A stretch of DNA of 7,033 nucleotides from an uncultured Bacilli bacterium. GTDB lineage: Bacteria; Bacillota_I; Bacilli_A; RF39; UBA660. The translations under genes and the position numbers were made by a program. The notes under the pieces are model-generated. The model saw only the letters and a program-made list of their open reading frames with translations, did not search any database and was not told where the DNA came from. The stretch covers positions 1 to 7,033 of the forward strand of contig CALVMI010000046.1 in NCBI GenBank assembly GCA_944345045.1, read 5' to 3'. Positions within the stretch are counted from its first letter, which is position 1, and every line of letters starts with the position of its first letter. Below are positions 1-4,919 of this stretch, one piece after another.

Positions 1-636
1 ATCCTCAATACTCATTAAGAATGGTTTACCTGTACCGCGTTCAGGGGATTGCATGTGCTCATCAACAGCTCTCATTAAATCACGAATTGATTGTTCAGCT
101 TCAGGATCTCCTTCAATAGCTTTTAAATCTGATCCACGGATAATAGGGCAATTTTCACCATCATAATTGTATTCAGTGAATAATACACGAATTTCCATTT
201 CAACTAAATCTAATAGTTCAGGATCATCAACTTGATCACATTTATTCATGTAAACAACAATTTTTGGAACACCAACTTGACGAGATAATAAGATATGTTC
301 TCTTGTTTGTGGCATTGGTCCATCAACTGCTGATACAACTAGGATTGCGCCATCCATTTGAGCAGCACCTGTGATCATGTTTTTAACATAGTCAGCATGT
401 CCTGGGCAGTCTACGTGAGCATAATGACGTTTTTCAGTTTGATACTCAACGTGAGCCGTATTAATAGTAATACCTCTTTCTCTTTCTTCTGGAGCCTTGT
501 CGATATCTTCATATGCAACATAGTTTCCAAATAATTTTGTAATAGCTGCTGTTAATGTTGTTTTACCATGGTCAACGTGACCAATTGTACCAATATTAAC
601 ATGTTCTTTTGAACGATCAAATTTTTCTTTTGCCAT
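1..636 (-). CDS. tuf: Elongation factor Tu, N-terminal 212 residues (3' end outside window)
   Basis: EF-Tu is the cytoplasmic GTPase that carries aminoacyl-tRNA to the ribosomal A site. The frame is open from an ATG at 636-634 to the window edge and gives 212 residues, about half of the usual ~395, so the gene is cut by the window and not broken. It covers the whole GTPase domain and the very start of domain II. Visible motifs are G1 GHVDHGKT (residues 19-26), RGITI (54-58), DCPGH with catalytic His80 (76-80) and NKCD (131-134). The G5 motif, normally SAL, reads SDL at 169-171; this is clear in the codons. The start is set by a GAAAGGAG Shine-Dalgarno at 654-647, with a rather long 10-nt spacer. 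It follows fusA by 64 bp, the classic str operon order, and may also have its own promoter. The identification is certain. Confidence 0.98.
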   Translation of the reverse strand, partial: MAKEKFDRSKEHVNIGTIGHVDHGKTTLTAAITKLFGNYVAYEDIDKAPEERERGITINTAHVEYQTEKRHYAHVDCPGHADYVKNMITGAAQMDGAILVVSAVDGPMPQTREHILLSRQVGVPKIVVYMNKCDQVDDPELLDLVEMEIRVLFTEYNYDGENCPIIRGSDLKAIEGDPEAEQSIRDLMRAVDEHMQSPERGTGKPFLMSIED

Positions 637-662
637 TTGATTTTTTCTCCTTTCACTTATTT

Positions 663-691
663 ATTTTATCTAATGCTTGAAGTAAATTCAA
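663..691 (-). promoter_or_regulatory. Candidate tuf promoter in the fusA-tuf gap
   Basis: On the minus strand a -35 box TTGAAT (691-686) lies exactly 17 bp upstream of a -10 box TAAAAT (668-663), matching the vegetative consensus at 4/6 and 5/6. The start site would fall near 656, giving a leader of about 20 nt with the ribosome binding site. Separate tuf promoters inside str operons are known in other bacteria and fit the high demand for EF-Tu. The region is very AT-rich, so a chance match is possible. Confidence 0.5.
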
Positions 692-692
692 G
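676..692 (-). repeat. Short inverted repeat after fusA
   Basis: CTTGAA and TTCAAG form a 6-bp stem around a 5-nt loop, 9 nt past the fusA stop codon. The stem is short and AT-rich and has no U-tract behind it, so it is not a convincing terminator. It overlaps the candidate tuf -35 box. It could be a weak processing or 3'-protecting structure, or chance. Confidence 0.3.
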
Positions 693-700
693 TATTATTT

Positions 701-2776
701 TTAGTTAACACTATTTTTCTTAATAATTTCTTCTGAAATCGATTTTGGAACTTCTTCATAGTGATCTAATTCCATGTTGAAGTTTCCACGACCTTGAGTA
801 TTACTACGTAAAGTCGTTGCATAACCAAACATTTCAGCAAGTGGGACCATAGCAGTGATTGCTAAGGCATTTCCACGTGATTCTTGACCAAGTGGACGGC
901 CACGACGGCTTGTTAAATCACCCATAACATTACCCATGTATTCATCTGGTACTGTAACTGTAACTTTCATGATTGGTTCTAGTAAAACAGGTTTACATTT
1001 ATTTTTCGCTTCTTTTAATGCCATTGATGCAGCAATTTTGAAGGCCATTTCTGATGAGTCAACATCATGATATGATCCATCAAATAATGTTGCTTTAACA
1101 TCAACCATTGGATATCCGGCTAAAACACCACCCGCCATAGCTTCTTGTAATCCTTTATCAGTTACTGGAATATATTCACGAGGAACAACACCACCAACGA
1201 TTGCATCAACGAATTCATAACCTTTATCTTTATTTGGTTCAAAACGAATCCAAACATGTCCGTATTGTCCTCGACCACCGGATTGTTTAATGTATTTACC
1301 TTCACATTCGCCTGTTTGTGTTAATGTTTCACGGTAAGCAACTTGAGGGCGACCAATATTTGCTTCTACGTTAAATTCACGTTTCATACGGTCTACCATG
1401 ATATCTAAGTGTAATTCACCCATACCACTGATAACTGTTTGACCAGTTTCTGGATCAGTTTTGTATTTAAATGTTGGGTCTTCTTCAGCTAATTTTTGTA
1501 AAGCTGTAGCCATTTTTTCTTGATCAGCTTTTGATTTTGGTTCAATAGCTTCATCAATTACTGGTAATGGGAATTCCATACCTTTCATGACTGCAGGATT
1601 TTTTTCATCACATAATGTATCAGCTGTTGTAGTATTTTTAAGGCCTACTGCAGCAGCAATTTCTCCACAGTATACTTCAGAAATCTCTTTACGAGAGTTG
1701 GCATGCATTTGTAAAATACGACCAATTCTTTCTTTTTCACCTTTTGTACTATTAAGTACATAAGAACCGCTTGCTAAATGTCCTGAATATACACGGAAGA
1801 ATGCTAAACGTCCAACAAATGGATCGGTCATAATTTTAAATGCTAAAGCTGTGAATGGTTCTGAATCACTTGGATGACGTAAAATATCTTCACCCGTTTT
1901 TGGATTGAAACATTCAATAGCTTCAACATCTGTAGGAGCAGGCATGTAATCAATTATTGCATCAAGTAATAATTTAACACCCATGTTTCCTAATGCTGTA
2001 CCGCAAAGTACAGGGAAGAATTTAACTTCAAGTGTTCCCTTACGAATTGCTGATTTAATTTCTTCAACAGTAAGTTCTTCACCATTTAAGTATTTTTCCA
2101 TTAATGCGTCATCAAATTCAACAACTTTTTCAACTAAGTCATTGTGTTTTTCTTCTGCTAACGCTTTTAGATCTTCTGGAATTTCAATTTCTTTAGCATT
2201 TTCTGCTTGTTCACCATCGTATTCATAAGCTTTCATAGTAACCAAGTCAATAATACCTTTGAAATTATCTTCTGCTCCAATTGGCCATTCAATGGGTTTT
2301 GTATCAATACCTAAACGAGATTTTAATGTACCTAATGAGAATTCAAAATCTGCTCCCATTTTGTCCATTTTATTTGCAAATACCATTCTTGGAACTCTAA
2401 ATTCGTCAGCTTGACGCCATACGGTTTCAGATTGAGGTTCAACACCTGCTTGAGCATCGATTAAGCATACTGCACCATCTAATACTCTTAAGCTTCTTGA
2501 AACTTCAACAGTAAAGTCTACGTGGCCTGGGGTATCAATAATATTGAAACGATATCCTTTCCAGTGAGCGGTTGTTGCGGCACTGGTAATTGTGATACCT
2601 CTTTCTTTTTCTTGTTCCATCCAGTCCATTTGAGATTCACCATCATGAGTCTCGCCAATTTTATGTGTTACACCTGTATGAAACAAAATACGTTCCGTAC
2701 AAGTTGTTTTTCCGGCATCAATGTGAGCCATGATTCCTATATTTCTAACTTTGTCAATTGAGACATCTCTTGCCAT
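701..2776 (-). CDS. fusA: Elongation factor G
   Basis: EF-G is the ribosomal translocase GTPase, which also acts in ribosome recycling. The 691 residues are full length for the family. The GTPase domain shows G1 AHIDAGKT (17-24), RGITI (59-63), DTPGH with catalytic His85 (81-85), NKMD (135-138) and the G5 region CGTALGNMG (258-266), with the usual G' insertion between G4 and G5. Domain II spans about 305-400, domain III about 400-480 (including GMGELHLDIM at 451-460), and domain IV starts near 483 with the SGGRGQYGH loop (499-507) that probes the decoding centre. Domain V ends with FGYAT, TQGRGNF and HYEEVPKSI signatures. The start is fixed by a TAGGAG ribosome binding site that includes the rpsG stop codon, only 11 bp between genes, so translation is probably coupled to S7. 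The stop is TAA. No truncation or unusual GTPase residue was seen. Confidence 0.99.
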   Translation of the reverse strand: MARDVSIDKVRNIGIMAHIDAGKTTCTERILFHTGVTHKIGETHDGESQMDWMEQEKERGITITSAATTAHWKGYRFNIIDTPGHVDFTVEVSRSLRVLDGAVCLIDAQAGVEPQSETVWRQADEFRVPRMVFANKMDKMGADFEFSLGTLKSRLGIDTKPIEWPIGAEDNFKGIIDLVTMKAYEYDGEQAENAKEIEIPEDLKALAEEKHNDLVEKVVEFDDALMEKYLNGEELTVEEIKSAIRKGTLEVKFFPVLCGTALGNMGVKLLLDAIIDYMPAPTDVEAIECFNPKTGEDILRHPSDSEPFTALAFKIMTDPFVGRLAFFRVYSGHLASGSYVLNSTKGEKERIGRILQMHANSRKEISEVYCGEIAAAVGLKNTTTADTLCDEKNPAVMKGMEFPLPVIDEAIEPKSKADQEKMATALQKLAEEDPTFKYKTDPETGQTVISGMGELHLDIMVDRMKREFNVEANIGRPQVAYRETLTQTGECEGKYIKQSGGRGQYGHVWIRFEPNKDKGYEFVDAIVGGVVPREYIPVTDKGLQEAMAGGVLAGYPMVDVKATLFDGSYHDVDSSEMAFKIAASMALKEAKNKCKPVLLEPIMKVTVTVPDEYMGNVMGDLTSRRGRPLGQESRGNALAITAMVPLAEMFGYATTLRSNTQGRGNFNMELDHYEEVPKSISEEIIKKNSVN

Positions 2777-2782
2777 AACTCA

Positions 2783-2790
2783 CACTCCTA
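2783..2790 (-). promoter_or_regulatory. fusA ribosome binding site overlapping the rpsG stop
   Basis: The minus strand reads TAGGAGTG, where TAG is the rpsG stop codon and also the first bases of the Shine-Dalgarno AGGAG. The spacing to the fusA ATG is about 9 nt. A ribosome terminating on rpsG sits on the fusA initiation site, which favours coupled translation. Confidence 0.8.
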
Positions 2791-3255
2791 CCATCTATAA
2801 TGAGCAAATGCCTTATTTGCTTCAGCCATTTTGTGAGTATCCTCACGTTTTTTTACTGCGCCACCCGTTCCATTAGCGGCATCGATAAGTTCGTTAGCTA
2901 GGTTAATAGCCATTCCCTTACCACTTCTATTTTTTGCGTAATTTACGATCCATCTTAAAGCTAATGCTTGTCCACGCTCGTCACTTACTTCAATAGGAAC
3001 TTGATAGTTTGCTCCACCAACACGACGTGATTTTACTTCTAGTGCTGGAGTTACATTTTTTAAAGCATCTTCATAAACTTCCATTGCTGGACGACCTGTT
3101 TTTTGTTCAACTATGTCAAATGCTTCGTAAAGAATTTTTTGAGCTGTTCCTTTTTTTCCATCTTGCATAATTTGATTGATCAATTTTGTTACTACTTTAG
3201 ATTTATAAATTGAATCTGGTAGTACATCTCTTTTTTCTGCTCTTCTTTTACGCAT
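2788..3255 (-). CDS. rpsG: 30S ribosomal protein S7
   Basis: S7 is a primary binding protein that nucleates assembly of the 16S rRNA 3' major domain (30S head) and lies near the E site. The 155 residues match the bacterial length. Conserved blocks are AEKRDVLPD near the N-terminus, KLINQIMQDGKKG, the RRVGGANYQVP beta-hairpin in the middle, and the C-terminal VKKREDTHKMAEANKAFAHYRW block (cited only as a landmark from KREDTHKMAEANKAF to the terminal RW). The N-terminus MRKRRAEKRDV fits the family and lies behind a strong AAGGAGG at 3270-3264. The gene follows rpsL by 18 bp and ends in TAG inside the fusA ribosome binding site. In E. coli S7 represses its own operon through the rpsL-rpsG spacer; the spacer here is too short for that long structure, so control probably lies elsewhere. 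Confidence 0.99.
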   Translation of the reverse strand: MRKRRAEKRDVLPDSIYKSKVVTKLINQIMQDGKKGTAQKILYEAFDIVEQKTGRPAMEVYEDALKNVTPALEVKSRRVGGANYQVPIEVSDERGQALALRWIVNYAKNRSGKGMAINLANELIDAANGTGGAVKKREDTHKMAEANKAFAHYRW

Positions 3256-3273
3256 GATTATTTCCTCCTTCTA

Positions 3274-3687
3274 TTATTTTTTTGGTTTTTTTGCACCGTA
3301 TTTACTACGTCCTTGTTGACGGTTTTGAACGCCTTGAGTATCAAGTGTACCACGAATAATGTGATAACGTACACCGATTAAGTCTTTAACACGTCCACCA
3401 CGAACTAATACAACGCTGTGTTCTTGTAAATTATGTCCTTCACCTGGAATATAAGTATCTACTTCTCTTCCGTTAGATAATCTAACACGTGCATATTTAC
3501 GCAAAGCTGAGTTCGGTTTCTTAGGTGTTTTAGTTCCAACACGTGTACATACTCCACGTTTTTGAGGACTATTTGTTGTTGTTTGTTTTCTTTCAAGAGT
3601 ATTGTAACCAACGTTTAAAACTGGACTTTTACTCTTTCTTGTTTTCTTGCTTCTTCCTTTTTTTACAAGTTGATTAATAGTAGCCAT
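3274..3687 (-). CDS. rpsL: 30S ribosomal protein S12
   Basis: S12 sits at the decoding centre and governs accuracy; it is the classical streptomycin target protein. The 137 residues match the Gram-positive form, which has a longer N-terminal extension than E. coli (124 aa). PQKRGVCTRVGT starts at residue 41, TPKKPNSALRK at 54-64 (Lys56 corresponds to the E. coli streptomycin lysine) and GEGHNLQEHS at 82-91. The loop normally reading GGRVKDLPG reads GGRVKDLIG: Lys101 and Asp102 (the RimO methylthiolation site) are kept, but the near-invariant proline is Ile104, codon ATC at 3378-3376. The start is fixed by GAAAGGAG at 3700-3693, 5 nt before ATG. It is the first gene of the str operon here, with its own promoter and structured leader. 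Confidence 0.99.
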   Translation of the reverse strand: MATINQLVKKGRSKKTRKSKSPVLNVGYNTLERKQTTTNSPQKRGVCTRVGTKTPKKPNSALRKYARVRLSNGREVDTYIPGEGHNLQEHSVVLVRGGRVKDLIGVRYHIIRGTLDTQGVQNRQQGRSKYGAKKPKK

Positions 3688-3707
3688 GATAACTCCTTTC
3701 TATTTAC

Positions 3708-3723
3708 ACACACCCTGGTGTAT
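3708..3723 (-). promoter_or_regulatory. Second hairpin of the rpsL leader
   Basis: In the minus-strand RNA, AUACAC (3723-3718) can pair with GUGUGU (3713-3708) across a CAGG loop, six pairs including one G-U. It lies at about +54 to +69 of the predicted leader, just before the Shine-Dalgarno. It could affect ribosome access or form part of a ribosomal-protein binding site. The stem is modest and chance is possible. Confidence 0.4.
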
Positions 3724-3742
3724 CGTAATGCTCTTTAAATAA

Positions 3743-3762
3743 GGTTTTACCAAGGTAAAACC
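3743..3762 (-). promoter_or_regulatory. Perfect hairpin with CUUG loop in the rpsL leader
   Basis: An eight-base arm GGTTTTAC (3762-3755) pairs perfectly with GTAAAACC (3750-3743) around CTTG. The CUUG tetraloop is known as an unusually stable RNA loop. The hairpin falls at about +15 to +34 of the predicted str transcript. It is followed by UUAUUUAAAG, too weak to call a terminator. It may be a leader element for autoregulation or attenuation, a 5' stabiliser, or, as a 20-bp DNA palindrome, an operator. Confidence 0.55.
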
Positions 3763-3782
3763 CAGATTTAAAAATCAAAATT

Positions 3783-3811
3783 ATGATATCATTAAATTCT
3801 ATGTACGTCAA
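3783..3811 (-). promoter_or_regulatory. Promoter of the str operon (rpsL)
   Basis: The minus strand has a -35 box TTGACG (3811-3806), a 17-bp spacer and a -10 box TATCAT (3788-3783) preceded by TGA, which makes an extended -10 (TGnTATCAT). Both boxes match the vegetative consensus at 5/6. The predicted start is about 3776, giving a leader of about 88 nt. The -35 box begins only 16 bp after the stop codon of the upstream small gene. Confidence 0.82.
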
Positions 3812-3827
3812 GAGCTTTTTATTTCTT

Positions 3828-4166
3828 TTATTCTTTATATCCTCTTGTTTTATAATCACCACATTGGATAAAAGCTTTTATGTCTCCTTCTTTCATAGAA
3901 ACATAACCTTCACATTCTTTTTCATTTACTGTAACTGAACTAATGACTGCCTTTTCTTTTAATTCATTTAAACTTATTTTTTCTAAGTTGTTGTTTAAAA
4001 CATATTCATGTGATTGTTCTACTAATAAGCTTTCAAATTCTTTATATTTTTTAGTTTCATTTTTATAAACAAAACCAAGAACTGTAACACCTGCTAAAGC
4101 TAAGAACATAATCAATCCCCAGATAACACTTATTCTTTTCATTTGTTTTAAATCAACATTTTTCAT
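3828..4166 (-). CDS. Small single-pass membrane protein, two-cysteine module (paralog B)
   Basis: I do not recognise a named function. The 112 residues have a basic N-terminus, one membrane segment at about 12-34, then a roughly 78-residue polar domain that probably faces outward. This domain has a charged helical part (about 38-75) and a C-terminal block in which Cys85 is followed by GY and Cys102 by GDYKTRGY. The same block with identical Cys spacing (17) occurs in the gene just upstream (4170-4544), and the two align without gaps over 26 residues with 9 identities, so they are diverged tandem duplicates. The cysteines may form a disulfide outside the cell. Unlike its partner it has no pilin-like N-terminal motif. 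It starts 3 bp after the upstream stop, and AAGGA in the end of that gene serves as ribosome binding site, 9 nt from ATG. An alternative start at Met9 lacks such a site. No clear terminator follows. Confidence 0.85.
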   Translation of the reverse strand: MKNVDLKQMKRISVIWGLIMFLALAGVTVLGFVYKNETKKYKEFESLLVEQSHEYVLNNNLEKISLNELKEKAVISSVTVNEKECEGYVSMKEGDIKAFIQCGDYKTRGYKE

Positions 4167-4169
4167 ACA

Positions 4170-4544
4170 TTAATATCCTTCTGTCTCGTAATTATTGCAG
4201 GAAATATATGATGAGAATGTATTCTTTTCTATTAAAATATATCCGGAGCAAAAATCTCCATTTACAGTTAAATCTTCTTCGGTGATATATCCTTCATCTA
4301 GCAGATCTTCAGAAATGATAAGATTACCGTATTCTTCGTGACGACGATGAAAAACTCTGGCAGCTTCTTCTAGCTTGTCTTCTACGTCCACATATGTTTT
4401 AGGAGCAGTATCTGGCTTTTGTGTTTCAGTTAGACCATCGTATAAGTTATTTATCATTACCGCGACAAATAGTACGCAAAAGAGGATGCCAGCACATATA
4501 AAAAGCATCTCTCTTAGTCCCCAACCATGATTGTTTAAAGTCAT
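4170..4544 (-). CDS. Small membrane protein with pilin-like N-terminus and two-cysteine module (paralog A)
   Basis: No named function is recognised. The 124 residues begin with NNHG-WGLREML: a short polar leader ending in Gly7, Trp8 at +1 and Glu12 at +5, followed at once by a hydrophobic helix (about 13-34). This resembles a degenerate type IV prepilin (class III) signal, where Gly at -1 and Glu at +5 matter, though the usual Phe or Met at +1 is Trp and basic residues before Gly are missing. A charged helix (about 50-72) and an acidic segment follow, then the C-terminal block with Cys99-SGY and Cys116-NNYETEGY, which ends the protein. The block matches the next gene. By hand count GC is about 36%, against about 27% in that neighbour. 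ATG overlaps the upstream TAA (TAATG), suggesting translational coupling. It could be a minor pseudopilin-like surface protein, or simply a signal-anchored protein. Confidence 0.87.
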   Translation of the reverse strand: MTLNNHGWGLREMLFICAGILFCVLFVAVMINNLYDGLTETQKPDTAPKTYVDVEDKLEEAARVFHRRHEEYGNLIISEDLLDEGYITEEDLTVNGDFCSGYILIEKNTFSSYISCNNYETEGY

Positions 4545-4837
4545 TAAATTCCTAATTCCTTTTCTGCATCATTTTTAATAAATGCTGGTCCAAAACCTGT
4601 TTTAGATTCGCCACTTTTTGTGTAAGTATAATATTTATATCCAAAACTTGTACAACTATAATATGTTGCTCCTGCTTCAACTTTTGTACCATCACTAACT
4701 ACAGTTCTTTCATTCAAACAAACAAGTGGTTTCTCACCATTTTGAGCTCGAAAATAATCTGTCACAAACAAACCCATCCATGCTACAATGACAATCAAGA
4801 TAAAAATTTTAATGATTGTAAAAATAACTTTTTTCAT
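4544..4837 (-). CDS. Small signal-anchored membrane protein with two extracellular cysteines
   Basis: No named function is recognised. The 97 residues have the basic start MKK, a strongly hydrophobic segment at about 5-26 and a polar C-terminal domain of about 70 residues. That domain contains DYFR (27-30), KPLVC with Cys40, YYSC with Cys62, GYKYYTY and a GFGPAF motif (81-86). From memory, small proteins of the form short anchor, DY.R, KP..C, Y.C..GYK, FGP occur in several gut Firmicutes, but I cannot name a family. The two cysteines could form a disulfide outside the membrane. It is first in a three-gene unit: promoter at 4889-4861, start site near 4854, AGAGGAAG ribosome binding site (4848-4841) and ATG at 4837. 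Its TAA overlaps the next ATG. Confidence 0.87.
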   Translation of the reverse strand: MKKVIFTIIKIFILIVIVAWMGLFVTDYFRAQNGEKPLVCLNERTVVSDGTKVEAGATYYSCTSFGYKYYTYTKSGESKTGFGPAFIKNDAEKELGI

Positions 4838-4860
4838 ACACTTCCTCTTTTCTTATTTTA

Positions 4861-4889
4861 ATTATATCGAATTTTTCTTTTTTAGACAA
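4861..4889 (-). promoter_or_regulatory. Promoter of the three-gene membrane-protein unit
   Basis: The minus strand shows TTGTCT (4889-4884), a 17-bp spacer and a perfect TATAAT (4866-4861). The predicted start is near 4854, leaving a short leader of about 17 nt with the ribosome binding site. It lies directly after the gatB terminator, so the unit is transcribed independently of gatAB. Confidence 0.8.
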
Positions 4890-4890
4890 T

Positions 4891-4919
4891 AGAAAAAGTA
4901 GGAGTCTTTTATCCTACTT
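4891..4919 (-). terminator. Intrinsic terminator of gatB
   Basis: AAGTAGGA (4919-4912) pairs perfectly with TCCTACTT (4903-4896) around an 8-nt loop, and the second arm runs into a T-rich tail. The first arm contains the last codon and the TAG stop of gatB, so termination is compactly built into the gene end. There is no comparable T-tract for the other strand. Confidence 0.82.

Noticed and set aside
1983..2228. Plus-strand open frame of 81 codons
   Set aside because: It lies wholly inside fusA on the other strand; its serine/phenylalanine-rich product is the usual antisense shadow of a Glu/Lys-rich gene.
2522..2761. Plus-strand open frame of 79 codons
   Set aside because: Antisense to the highly conserved GTPase domain of fusA, with no independent promoter or family similarity.
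3704..3778. Short open frame of 24 codons in the rpsL leader from a TTG at 3778
   Set aside because: The frame stays open to a TAA just before the Shine-Dalgarno, but the TTG lies at or before the predicted transcription start, has no ribosome binding site, and the length is unremarkable in AT-rich DNA.
4168..4170. Alternative ATG overlapping the stop of the 124-aa gene (TAATG)
   Set aside because: This ATG runs into a TGA after five codons; the productive start is the ATG at 4166-4164.
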